Positions 12,524 to 23,152 of a stretch of 39,527 bases of DNA are shown piece after piece. Source of the DNA: Ochromonas danica (Eukaryota; Sar; Chrysophyceae; Chromulinales; Chromulinaceae); assembly GCA_015146655.1 (NCBI GenBank), contig VKHL01000185.1:10799-50325 (forward strand), given 5' to 3'. The position numbers and the translations under genes were made by a program. How positions within the stretch are numbered: position 1 is the first letter of the stretch; every line of letters starts with the position of its first letter. Below the pieces are notes generated by a model. The model saw only the letters and a list, made by a program, of their open reading frames with translations. It did not search any database and was not told the origin of the DNA.

Positions 12524-14144
12524 CCACCACCACCAGCAGCAGAGAATAAATCACTTCATACAACACACTATATTATGGACGCTACTATTACATCAACATA
12601 CTCTATCATAATAGTCCATCATCAACAGTGCTGGGTGATGACATCATCTACTCTTCTCACGTCACCACTATACTTACCTCCAATCCCTCGCCCCACTCTT
12701 CATTATTTATATCTGCCACAAAGCATCGATTGATATCCTCCGCCGGAATACAATCAATCGAACTCAAAGCCTCTAACTCTTGTAAAACAGAGACTTTTCC
12801 TATTGTGGCCATGTCCTGCAAGCTCTGCTTTATTTGCAGGAGCAGACCTTGCTTGGCCACCTCTTCCTCTTCTATCTTCGCTCTAAGAAGTTCTCGAATC
12901 TCTTCTGTTGCTGCCACATTCAAAGGAAGCTCTTGTAAGGCTGCAATCACTTCTCCTTTCACTTCCACCAATGTCTCTCGCACAGACAGTAAATCCAAAG
13001 AGTCGATCTTCACCACCAACACCTTCATCGCCACCTCGGCCTCATCTCTCTTCACCAAGCCCCTCAACCCTTCCAGCTCTTGCAAGGTAATCGCTTGGTG
13101 ACCATCGATCTTCTCCTCCAATCGTCTCACTTGCTCCTCCAACCTCTGTTTATCAGCTTGGCTGGCGGCGGCTTCCTTCAAGCCTTGCAACACATTCTTC
13201 ACCTGCGCCAAGTCGTCCTTCAACGACAACAGATCCAACGCTTCCAGCTTATCTTCCAGAGCTTTCACTACCTCCCTTGGCGCGTCCTGTAGCGACTGCT
13301 TCAAGGCATGCACTTCCTTCATACTCACATTACAGTGATAGCTCACATTCGTCTCCATCACTTTCAATTGCTCCATCACGCGGACATCCCCTTGTTGCGC
13401 AGCTTCCTGGAGACGAGTCATGATGGCTTTCACCTCTGACAAGTCTCGAGCAAACGCTTCATAATGCTCCTCCATCTTCACAGCCAAAGCCTCATTGCTT
13501 TCCTTCAGACTCTCTTCCAACCCGCCAAGATCCTTCAATGACAAGGGGACCTTTCCCTCCATCTTTTGCTGCAGGGAGCCAATCTCCCTCAGAATGGCAG
13601 CATTGTCTTCTCCTGCCTCTTCCCTCAACGCCTCCAGCAACTCCTTCAACTCATCAGGATTTCTCTTCAAAGCCCACAGTTCCTCCATCAGGTCTTCACT
13701 ATGAGTATTCAACTCATTACGCAAGGCAACCATCTCTTCCCGCCGCTTATCCTCCGCAGATGTCGTCAAGCAGATATTCAGCGCCAAAGCGCATTGGTCA
13801 ATGCGCTCATGAAAATAACTCAACTTCTCTGCCATCTTCTGACTGAAGAAGACCTTCATCGCCACTCTCTTAGCCTGACCCAAGACAGACCCTCCCTGTT
13901 GTTTCGTGAACTTCTTCAGAAATTCACCAATCTCACTCAACAAGGTCAGCAAGGACTGGATGGACAACTCCAGGGAGGCATTGCTGGGGAATCTGTTTTT
14001 CTCTTTGCAATCTTGAAGCCAACTATCAAAAATAGTGACTCGATCACAGAGCAATCGACAGGCTTTCTCATTCCCTTTCAACTCCTCGCGAAGGGTATAG
14101 ATGGCATGAAGGAGTTTGATGGCATCAAGTATCAGGTCCAGCAT
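8462..14144 (-). CDS. MLKL/HeLo-like helical bundle + coiled coil + 11 ankyrin repeats
   Basis: Thirteen exons, all phase 0, predicted 905 residues. Exon 1 is 14144-12678 (489 codons; first ATG at 14144, begins MLDLILDAIKLLHAIYTL). The ankyrin exons follow at 12379-12278, 12156-12055, 11754-11650, 11422-11321, 11040-10936, 10645-10544, 10373-10272, 9972-9871, 9646-9545, 9251-9150 and 8861-8760. The terminal exon is 8584-8462. Residues ~1-125 look like the amphipathic four-helix bundle of the MLKL N-terminal/HeLo family, including the spacing of LCDRVTIFDSWLQD and LLSEIGEFLKKF. Residues ~130-480 are coiled coil. Each ankyrin exon encodes one 34- or 35-residue repeat, such as NGNSPLHWACLKGQAEIVPL followed by LLSDSLLDINKENK. 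In animals and fungi these bundles disrupt membranes during regulated cell death, and ankyrin repeats bind partners. A receptor/effector role is my inference. Exon structure is strongly supported; the bundle identity is moderate. Confidence 0.85.
8760..12379 (-). repeat. Tandem array of one-exon ankyrin units with near-identical introns
   Basis: Eleven exons of exactly 102 or 105 bp, separated by introns of about 120-300 bp. Nine are 102 bp; those at 11040-10936 and 11754-11650 are 105 bp and carry an extra Cys codon (RLDCINKE). Intron sequence is strongly shared. On the plus strand each begins CTATTCACATACACCAAAC and continues through blocks such as TTAATACTAACTACAACC, CATCACTAACACTAC and ACTAATAGCTACTGTACC. 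Three introns (8585-8759, 9647-9870, 10374-10543) and 12157-12277 are shortened or diverged. The array arose by repeated duplication of an exon-plus-intron unit of ~390 bp. Confidence 0.95.
12486..12535. repeat. (AAC)n/(ACC)n microsatellite in intron 1
   Basis: A perfect AAC trinucleotide run of about 12 units, followed by ACC units, lies in the 298-bp intron between the helical-bundle exon and the first ankyrin exon. Because it is intronic it adds nothing to the protein. Confidence 0.95.
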
Positions 14145-14551
14145 ATTGTTTCTCAATCAAATAAATTCTTCTTCTTCTTCACTATAATTTTTTCTTTTCG
14201 CCCAGTCTCTGTTTGATATATTTTCTTGATGTGTTTGTGGAGGGTAGTTGACCTCTTGACTTTGTTTGGTACTGTAATGCTCTGGGATGGTGAAGGAGAA
14301 GATCTTTTGCTTGTGAAGCAAACTGAAAAGGCGGAACACCACGGTTGAAGACCGGAAGACGGCGGGAAATAGTCCAAACCCAGATGGAAATGCTCCCACC
14401 CACAGTTCCAGTCCAGAGTTCCAGTCCAGAGTTCCAGTCCAGAGTTCCAGCCCAGAGTTCAGATTTTGAAATCTGGGTCTGGCCAGTCCCACAGGAGGAG
14501 AATCGAGTCGAAAGAAAGTGTGCGAATACGAATGAGAAGAAAGAGAAATGC
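14145..14551. promoter_or_regulatory. Shared upstream region of two divergent genes, with 13-bp tandem repeats
   Basis: The ankyrin gene starts leftward at 14144 and the FANCM-like gene rightward at 14552, leaving ~407 bp for both promoters. It contains about 4.5 copies of a 13-bp unit (GAGTTCCAGTCCA) at 14403-14461, directly followed by a short palindrome around CAGATTTTGAAATCTG. The first part is T-rich (CTTCTTCTTCTTC). No TATA box or known factor site was recognised, so promoter function is inferred from position. The FANCM frame is open back through the repeats to an ATG at 14384, so part of this could be coding. Confidence 0.5.
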
Positions 14552-17500
14552 ATGATGTCTGACATACCTCTACTCGATGAAGAAGCTTCCAAGACTTGGG
14601 TCTATCCCACCAACTATCCTATTCGACGCTATCAGGAAGAGATCTGCCAGCAGGCCTTGCTGTCCAACACACTCGTCTCTCTGCCCACGGGACTGGGCAA
14701 GACACTGATCGCAGCTGTCGTCATCTACAACTATATGCGATGGTTTCCTAATGGTGAGACATCTCCTTCCCCTCACACCTCTTTCCTGTGTGCTAGCTGG
14801 TAGTGTCTGTGTAGTGCTGTGCTATGCTGTGCACTGTGTGCAAGTGTGCGTATGCACTCTGTGTGTGTCCTGTGCTATGCTAATCTGTGGTGATGTTTCT
14901 TGTACAGGGAAGATCATCTTCATGGCTCCCACTCGACCCCTCGTGAGCCAACAATGCCATGCCTGCCAAGACATCCTCCAGCTGTCTTCCTCGCAGGTCG
15001 TCGTGCTCGAAGGAAGCATCCCCGCTGAGCGACGAGTCCAGCACTACCAGCGAGGTCAAGGCGCTCCCCTCGTCTTCTGCACACCACAGACCTTGTTGAA
15101 TGACTTGAAGACTGGCCGTCTCCATGGCTCTGCGATCGTCTGCCTCGTCTTCGATGAAGCTCATCGTGCTGCCACTGAGAACTATGCCTACACGCTCATC
15201 ATCGACACACTCGAACAACACCGCAAAGCACTGCCAGCCTCTGCCTCAGCCTCAGCCTCAGCCTCAGCAGGGCATTACCGTGTCCTCGCTCTCTCAGCTA
15301 CCCCTGGAGGTGACATGCGCAAGATCCAGCGCATGATCACCAATCTGCACATCGAGCACGTGGAGATCCGCACAGAAGACGATGTAGACCTTCTTCCCTA
15401 CCTGCACGACAAGGCGGTGGAGGTCATCCCATGCTGTCGTCCACACAGGAAGCAGGGTAGCTATAGTAGTGGTAGTGGGCCAGCAGGGGGGCAGGGGGTG
15501 GTGGGATTCCTGCGGGAGGAGATTGACTACCTGATGCAGAGCTACCTCGATGCACTACATAGTCAGGGTATTCTACTACACAACCATGTCCATCTCATCA
15601 CCTCTATGGTCATACAGGAGGTAGAGAGAGATTGGAAGGCTATCTTCATGGAGGAGGAGGAGGAGGTAGCAGGAGGAGGTGGTGGTGGTGGTAGTAGCAG
15701 TAGCAGGAGGAGGAGGTATAGTCGAGAGCAAAGAGAGTTGCTGGGTAGGATCGAGATGGTGAAGGTGCTATTGGAGGTGAAGAAGGTAGTGGTAGAGGAG
15801 GATTGGGTAGCAGCTAGTAAGATCGTTGAGACAGGTATCACTGAGGCGAAGCAGCAGGAGGAGGGGGAGGAGGAGGATAGCTTCTATGCCAAGGTTAGTC
15901 ATCGTTACACACTGTGTGTTCTGTCTGGACAAGTGGTAACATATGTGTGCTATTATTAGGTTGCGAGGGATCTGACAACTTTAATGCGGTGGCTAGAGAA
16001 AGCTCGCTATGATCGTAACTACCTCATCAAGCGATGGCCTAAGATAGAGACATTGAAAGACCTGCTAACACAACTCTTCTCCTCCTCCTCCTCCTCCTCC
16101 TCTATGCCCAGGGTATTGATCTTCGTCCATCTGAGGTCCACAGTCTATGAGATCCTCGAGGAGATCCAACAACTACCTCAAGTCAAGGCCAGAGAGTTTG
16201 TGGGACAGAGACAAGCAGCTATTACTAGCAGCAACCCCACGCAACACAACAATAGCGCGGGGAAAGCAATGATGACACAGATGACATTGCTGGGAGAGCG
16301 CATTCCATGGAATCAGCTTGGAATGGCTGGAACCGGTAGTGGCAATGGTAGTGGTAGTAGTGGTAGTGTGGTAATGGGTCTTACCCAAGCAGAACAGATT
16401 GATATCTTGTCGAAGTTCAATGCAGGTATCTACAACACGTTGGTAGCAACCTCAATCGCAGAGGAAGGGCTAGACATCCAAGAGGTAGACGCCATCGTCT
16501 TCTTCGACTCGGTAGCCTCCCCCATCAGACACACTCAGAGGTGTGGACGAACAGGTAGACACAAGGCAGGCCGTATTATCATCTTGTCTTCTACTACTAA
16601 CACTAACACTACCCGAGGAGGTGGAGTGCAGGAGGAGGAGGAGGAGGGTCTAGTGGGTAGTAGAGGAGGAGGAGGAGGTAGGAGAGGGGTAGTGGTGGGG
16701 GAGGAGGAGGAGAAGGTAGTGGGTAATCAGGAGCGTATCGAGAGGGTCAATGCACTATTGAAGCAGGCGCTCTACAGTGTGAAGCTATACCCTCCCTCCT
16801 CCTCCTCCTCCTCCTCTCGGTGCTTCCCCCCAGACCAACTACCCCGCCTAGTCTACCAGAAGTTAACCCCCTCCTCCTCCTCTCCTGCTGTCACATCATC
16901 AGCACTGATGAGTAACTACCTCTCCTCCTCCTCCTACACTCCTAGTGGTGGTAAAAGTGGCAATAGTGGTAATAATGACAATAACGGTAAAAGTGGTAAA
17001 AGTAGTAGTCAGCAGGCGGTGCTATCAGGGGGTAGTCTCTATGAGGAGGAGGAGGGTATCAGTGGTAGTAGTAGCAGCAGGAGGAGGAGGGTATCGCTAT
17101 TTGATAGCACAGCTAGTCAACAGCAACAAGTTATCATTAGCCTGTTGGAGGAGGAGGAGAGGTCAGCAGGTAGTAGGGGTAGTCTTGACAACTTAAACAC
17201 TGTCTCTACCAGTAAACTACTACCAAATAGCAAGCAGGAGGAGGAGGAGGAGGATCCCTTCGCTTTCATTCTGGCTGACGAGGTATTGACTAACAACCAA
17301 CTACCCTCTCCTCCTCCTCCTCCTCCTCCTACCGCTACCACTACCACTACCACTGCTACTACTGTACCACCATTACCTCTACCACCTCCTCCTCCTACCG
17401 CTACCACTACAACATCTATCAAGACTACCTCTAGTAGTAGTGAGAAGGGTAGCAGCACTACCTCGTCCACTACCTCTTCTTCTTCTTCTCTTGTCACTAC

Positions 17501-20500
17501 CTCGGTAGTGAGAAGTGGTAGTACGAAGTCATCGGGTAGTCTTCTGCACACCAGCAAGTTCTTCCGATCTTCTACCACTGCTAGCACCACCTCTAACACT
17601 ACCTCTAACACTACCTCTAACGCTACCTCTAGTACAACTCCCCCCTCCTCCACCTCCTCCTCCTCTACTATAGTAGCAGCAGCAGGAGGAGGAGGGGTAG
17701 CAGGAAGGGTAGTAGCCGTTGCTTCTTCTTCAAGTGCTATTCGATCTAAAGCAGTGCATGTTACCCGCATTGACAAGAAACAACAGCCAACACTACCTCT
17801 AACACTACCTCTACCACTACCTCCTCCTCCTGCTACCAATACCAATACTACTACCACTAACTACAACAGTAATACTACTACCAGCAATATGACTTCCACT
17901 ACCACTTCTGTTGAGGTAGTGGTGGGTAGTGAGGGGAAGGGTAGAACCTCCTCCTCCTACCCTACTAGTGTGAAGGCTAAGGTGAAGCAGCAGCAGGAGG
18001 AGGAGGAGAAGAGGGTAGTCTCTACTAGTTCTAGTTGTACTACTAATGCCGCTATCTGGTCCTCTGCTACTACCACTGCCTTCTGTTATGAACTACCCTC
18101 CTTAGAGCAGGAGGAGGAGGAGGAGAGGGTAGCAGCTACTTCTACATCTCCTCCTCCTCCTCCTGCTGCTGCTCCATTGGCTAGACTATGCGGTAGCAGC
18201 AACAAGAAGAGTGAAGGTAGTGATAGAGGTAGTGCAGGAGGAGGAGGGAGGGGGTTGCTAAGAGGTATTCGTGTTGTTACCTCTTCTGCTAGCAGATCTC
18301 CTCCTCCTCCTGCTACTACCACCACTACTACTACTACTAGCCACAGCCTATTACCTCCTATGAGAACAACTACATCGCTAGCAGCAGGAGGAGGAGGAGG
18401 GTATCAGGAGCAGGAGCAGGAGGAGAAGGCTAACAGTGGTAGCACTGGTAGTGGTAGTAGCAGGAGGAGGAGGGTAGTGTCTTCTCGTCGAGAGGGTAGC
18501 ACTGCCTCAGAGGACGACTTCCTGGCTGACGTTAACTTACCACTGCTACCCTCCTCCTCCTCCTCCTGCTACCTCAGAGAAGAGGTAGTAGCACTACCCT
18601 CCAGCGCCACCTCCTCCTGCTACCACGATGACGAACAACTACAGCAGCAGGAGGAGGAGAGGGTAGTGGTAGTGGTAGGGAAAGAGAAGAAGGAACCTCC
18701 TCCTCCTCCTCCTCCTCCTCCTCCTGCTCCCACCACTGCTACTACCTCTCTCTATATGAAAGGTTGCCACACTAACAATAGTAGTGGTAGTTATGATATC
18801 CAGCCCTACCCTTCCCCCTCCTCCTCCTCTCTTGCTCTACCTCTACCTCTACCTCGTCGCTGTGCAGTGTGTCTAGACCTCTTCCCCGCCACACGATTGC
18901 TACCCTCCCATACAGTAGGAGGAGGAGCAGGAGGAGGAGGAGGGAGAGGTAGCAGGAGTCGTGACAGAGTGTGTGATGGAGTGGTAGTGGTAGACATGAC
19001 AGAGGAGGAGCAGGAGGAGGAGGAGGAGGGTAGTATTGGTAGTAGTAGCAGTGAGGAGGAGGAGGAGGTGTGGCTGTGCTGCAGAGGATGTGGCGAGGTA
19101 GTGCACGCTACCTGCTATGGTATCGACCCCCCGGTAGAGAAGGGGGACCACTCCCCCCTCTACCTCTTCACCTGTGAGGGGTGCTACCCTTCTCCTCCTC
19201 CTCCTCCTCCCTACTGCCTGCTCTGCCACCACAGCGAGGGCTTGTTGAAGAGGGTAGCACTACCTTGCTCTACCGAGGAGGTGGAGAGGCAGAGGCAGTT
19301 CGTTAGCCAACACCTCCTCCTCCACCCCTCACTCTACCCTGTGGTAGACAGAAGAAGAGGTAGTGGTGGCAGAGGTAGAGAAAGAGGTAGTGCCACTAAT
19401 AGCACTGCACAGCCACTAGTAGGAGCAGGTGGAGGAGGAGGAGATGTAGTAGCAGGAGGGGTAGGGGTAGGAGGGTATGTGCACACTCTGTGTGCGCTGT
19501 TCACAGCAGAGCTAGTGCTAGACCAGCAGATGCGCTGTGCTAACCTAGCAGACCTCAACCCTGAGAGAGGCTACCTGCTCTGTCGCATCTGCAAGCAGAG
19601 GAGAGGAGGAGCAGGAGGAGGTGGTGGTGGAGGAGGAGGAGGAGGAGTGGTACAATGCTACTCCTCCTCCTGCTGCTTCGCCTACCATCCACACTGTGCC
19701 TACCGTGCAGGGCTATTGCTAGTCATGGTAGAGGAAGAAGGGAGTGGTAGTAGTAGCAGGAGGAGGAGGAGTGAGATCGCCTACCGGATCTATTGCCCTA
19801 CCCATGAGACAGAGTGTCTGCGTGGTCAACTAGCAGGAGGAGGAGGAGGAGGAGGAAGAAGAGGTAGTAGTTACCGCATCCTCACCTCTAGCAAGACACT
19901 ACCCCCTCCTCCTCCTCCTACCACTACTCCTCCTCCTCCTGCTACTACCACTACTAGCAGGTCTCCCTCTCCTCCTCTGCTAACTCAATACCAACTAGTC
20001 AATAGCGAAGAGAAGAAGGTAGAGGGTAGTGGTAGCAGCAGTAGCAGGAGGAGGAGGAAGACTGGTACTACCTCTACCCTTCTCGATGACTACAGTGATG
20101 ATACCTCTCCTCCTCCTCCTCCTCCTCCTCCTACCACTACTACCTCTACTAGCACTACCTTCACTACCTCTGCTGCTAACGGTGTTAGTGGTAGAAGACC
20201 TTTGAAGAGGTTGAAGAGACTCAACAAACAACTGCTACCACTAGTAGAAGAAGAGGTGGTGGAGGAGGAGGAGGAGAAGAAGAGGAAGAGGAAGGGTAAG
20301 AGAGGTAGACATCTGAGAGAGGAGGAGCAGGAGGAGGAGAAGCGAAGGGTAGCACTGCGACTATTTGAATGGGAGGCTACACTCTCTGGTAGCAACAGGT
20401 AACACTACCACTACCTTGTTACACTACCTTGTTGGCTAACACTACCTGTTGTTGTTATGTTAGTGATGACAGTGAGGAGGAGGAGGAGGGGTACTGGAGG

Positions 20501-21106
20501 GAGGTGGAGGAGGAGGAGGTGTTGAGCGGAGACTTCATAAACGATGAAGAGCTACCCTCTCCTCCTCCTCCTGCTACCTCCACCTCCTCCACCACCACCC
20601 CCTACCATGCAGAAGGTACTCCCACAGCCTTCTACCTCGAAGTGAACCGCCAGCAAGAAGAGCTACTCTCCCAGCAACGGCTACTACCCGATAGAGGTAG
20701 AGATCGAGGTAGAGGAGGTAGAGGTAGAGGAGGTGCAGCAGGTGGAGGAGGAGGAGGAGAGATGGTGGTGGAGGAGGAGGAGGTGGAAGGGCTAGCTGTG
20801 GATATCTATGCTCTAGTCAATGGTAGACCTCGAGGAGGAGGAGGAGGAGGGAGGGTAGTCGATACCCCTGAGAGAGAAGAGAAGGTCTACCACCACAGCA
20901 GCTGGAAACACCCACTGGAGCAGGAGGAGGAGGAGGAGGGGGAGGGTAGGTGGTGGACTGAGAACAGCTACTACCCGGGGACTGCTGCACACCGCACTAC
21001 CTCGAACACTACCTCGAACACGAGGCAGCAGCGAAGACCTCCTTTACACCCCCTGGGTAGTGCTGCTACCTCTGCTCTCTCTCATCCCTGGCCCAGAAGA
21101 TGGTAG
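14552..21106 (+). CDS. FANCM: FANCM/Mph1-type DEAH helicase fused to a PHD/extended-PHD module
   Basis: Four exons: 14552-14753, 14908-15893, 15960-20398 and 20464-21106, about 2089 residues. The start is the first ATG of ATGATG at 14552; an in-frame ATG at 14384 is the alternative. Residues ~25-620 form an SF2 helicase of the FANCM branch: WVYPTNYPIRRYQ, Walker A LPTGLGKT (~44), FMAPTRPLVS, DEAH (~150), ALSATPG, and motif VI QRCGRTGR (~589). FANCM remodels stalled forks, D-loops and R-loops. Residues ~620-1360 are low complexity (runs of S, T, P, E, G), encoded by TCC/AGG/GTAGT repeats. Residues ~1364-1680 are Cys/His-rich: CAVC, CCRGCGEVVHATC, CEGC, then CLLC, HTLCALF, CRIC, CCFAYHPHC and CPTH. 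This fits a PHD finger followed by an extended PHD. No C-terminal ERCC4 nuclease-like part was seen. Helicase call certain; PHD call strong; exact ends of exon 3 repeats depend on assembly. Confidence 0.92.
15650..20960. repeat. Interspersed composite AGG/GTAGT repeat within coding sequence
   Basis: A composite unit close to GGTAGTAGCAGGAGGAGGAG recurs many times, for example near 15690, 17060, 18450, 19750 and 20035. It is read as GSSSRRRR in one frame and VAGGGG in another (near 17675 and 19445). The reverse complement, CTCCTCCTCCTGCTACTACC, occurs near 17300, 17820, 18300, 19930 and 20570 and is read as PPPPATTTTT, or as SSSSCY near 18550. No copy is read in the frame that would place TAG codons in the protein. 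Confidence 0.9.
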
Positions 21107-21470
21107 TAGCACACACACAGACACACACACACTCCTAATACAGCAGATGTCTGCTACCCTCAGACTAGAGCTAGTGGTAGTTACCACGCAATAGAATAAT
21201 AGTTGATACTGTTAAGTTAAGCGACAAGTAGACTGTGTGTAGACCAGGTGGTTTTCACGCAACACAACAATAGTTAACAGACTCTAGTCTACTATACTGT
21301 ACTGTAGCTCTAGTCTATTGTAGTGATAGTGTAAGTGTGTTCGATGGTGTACAGGGTAGTGGTAGTGGTAGTAGTAGGTAGAACAAGGTAGTGCTAGGTA
21401 GTGTTGTTATTACTATTAAGAGGTAGTACTCTACTACACTACAGTACAGTACACACTATTCTTATTGCTA
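21107..21470. other. Intergenic between convergent FANCM-like and CS-domain genes
   Basis: About 360 bp separating two 3' ends. It contains a short (CA)n run just after 21110, GTTAAGTTAA-type motifs, and GTAGTGGTAGTGGTAGTAGT-like repeats around 21355-21380 that match the repeats in the flanking genes. No RNA gene recognised. Confidence 0.7.
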
Positions 21471-22130
21471 TTATTGTTGTTTTTGTTTGTTGGGTAGTAG
21501 CCGTTGCTCTCCTTTAAGAAGAGCACCCCATCGACTACCTCCTCCTCCTCCTCCTGCTCCTCCTCCTACCTCTGCCTTCATCAAAGTGATCCATAGCACT
21601 TGTATCACCCCTCCAGGACTCTTCCTGTTCGCACTATGGGGTAGGTGGGTAGTGTCTAGCTCATCGACTAGCCATGTGCTCTCCTGGCACAGGATAGGCC
21701 CTGCTAGCTGCCCCTCCACCACCACCTCCCCTCGGACTACTACCTGCAGAGACATGGGCTTCATTACCACTGAGATCTCCTTCGCTGACAGACGAGGACC
21801 ATGGACTAGTAGTGGGTTGAGGTAGGAGGTGGTAGCAGGAGGAGGAGGAGGAGGGGTATACGGGGAGAGGTCGATGAAGACTTCCATCTCGTCATCTCCT
21901 TCTGACCACTCGTACTTCTCTGTCTCACCTACCGCTACCGACTCTCCTCCTCCTCCTCCTCCTCCTGCTCCTCCTCCTCCTCCTGCTACCTCTTCGAGTG
22001 CTAGTTGATGATCAGCTTCTTCCATACGATTAGCCATATAGAAGATGAATATAGTTAAGAGAATCATCAAGAGAGCAACTCCGACTGTCAATACTTGACT
22101 TCGATCATAGCGACCTAAGAAAGCCTTCAT
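21471..22130 (-). CDS. Membrane-anchored CS (p23/NudC-like) domain protein
   Basis: Single exon, 219 residues, ATG at 22130 and TAA at 21471. One hydrophobic helix at ~11-35 (LTVGVALLMILLTIFIFYMA) is probably a signal anchor. A Gly-rich linker and a Pro run follow. From ~72 there is a CS domain: KYEWSEGDDEMEVFIDL, LSAKEISVVMKPMSLQV, VVEGQLAGPILCQESTWLVD, IQVLWITLMKAE and RWGALLKGE. The order and the STWLVD and W-x-x-LLKGE motifs match NudC-type CS domains, which act as Hsp90-linked co-chaperones and stabilise dynein-pathway proteins. NudC proteins are normally soluble, so the anchor is unusual. The topology (CS in cytosol or lumen) cannot be decided here. Gly and Pro runs come from the same AGG/CCT composite repeat as in the neighbouring helicase gene. 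Confidence 0.8.
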   Translation of the reverse strand: MKAFLGRYDRSQVLTVGVALLMILLTIFIFYMANRMEEADHQLALEEVAGGGGGAGGGGGGGESVAVGETEKYEWSEGDDEMEVFIDLSPYTPPPPPPATTSYLNPLLVHGPRLSAKEISVVMKPMSLQVVVRGEVVVEGQLAGPILCQESTWLVDELDTTHLPHSANRKSPGGVIQVLWITLMKAEVGGGAGGGGGGSRWGALLKGEQRLLPNKQKQQ

Positions 22131-23152
22131 AGCTAATAAGAGAATGAGAAGGAGAGAACACCCTTATTAAGTTAACACTCTCCCTACACCCTTAGTAAGT
22201 TAACATTAACTTAACAGTATGTTAACTTAACAGTATGTTAACTTAAAATAGACTAAAGTACATGTATCAGTATGCAGATTTCTTGTATTATACTACTATA
22301 CTAGTATTCGTTATCTTTCTTCTAGCACATGTACTCTTCTTCTTATGCTATTGAACAGTAGTTTGGTTCTTTTTTGTCTTTTACCGCCGAAGTTTAAGTC
22401 TTGTTGGTACAACTTGAATATGGATGCCTGGGTATGCCTTAAATGTTTAATTTAAGTCAAACTATCTTCTCTTTTATGTCAATGTAGTTTTGAAACCTCA
22501 ATAAATACAACATCATGCGCAGAACTTCCCAATACACAACAAAATACGTTTTGTTGTTTCACCACCACTGCCTCGGCGAAGAAGAGGAATCGCTAACCCT
22601 AACCTAACTCTAAGTGGGAACAGCATTGGTTAGTTTACAGAAGTTCGTCGCAATAAGCAGGATACTACACAACTGCTACTGCTGCATGGCCTAGAACAAC
22701 TTCTCTCTAGGTGGCACAATAGAAGACCCTGACAGCCAAAAAAACAAAAGAGCGACTATGTTGATAAGAAGATGATGATATCTGAAGAAGCTTGAACAAC
22801 ACCAAATAAGTAGAAAAGTCTGGTGACCTTCCAACAATATAAATAATAATAATGACCAGGTGACAACATGCTCATCATATCCATCCGCATCTGCAGGAAC
22901 AGAGTGAGAAGATGCAGCAGCAGTCCGTGTCGTCATCTGAGCAAGCAAACCGTCCCCCACACTATGAGCCAAGGGAGGAGGATTCACGCAAGAAGAACAT
23001 TGCATGATAACACACACAAAATAGATAGAATACAATGAATGCTCTTTTCGAACAAGAAACAGCTGGTCTGGCTATAGAATAAAGCGATTGGGGAGAGAAA
23101 GAGAAACACCAACACAACACAACGCAACACATTGTATCACATCACATAACAA
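22131..23152. other. Intergenic, about 1 kb, no confident gene
   Basis: The start of the CS-domain gene lies at 22130, so its promoter should be here. A 16-bp direct repeat (GTTAACTTAACAGTAT) is found twice at about 22200-22240. A short CTAACCCTAACC stretch near 22593 resembles telomere repeats but is only two units. A minus-strand ORF at 22691-23005 (internal ATG near 23005) encodes a hydrophobic C-terminal half (WSLLLFILLEGHQTFLLIWC) and might be a small membrane protein. I cannot support it further. Confidence 0.5.

Noticed and set aside
17117-20395. Minus-strand ORFs opposite the helicase gene
   Set aside because: They are shadows of trinucleotide repeats (runs of V, L, P, G) and lack any domain; the plus frame has helicase and PHD motifs.
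171-22130. A dynein-pathway gene cluster (Arp1, golgin, NudC-like)
   Set aside because: The genes are on different strands and separated by unrelated genes. Co-location over 20 kb in a eukaryote does not show a functional cluster.
22593-22612. CTAACCCTAACC telomere-like sequence
   Set aside because: Only two units in an intergenic stretch between normal genes; too short to claim an interstitial telomere.
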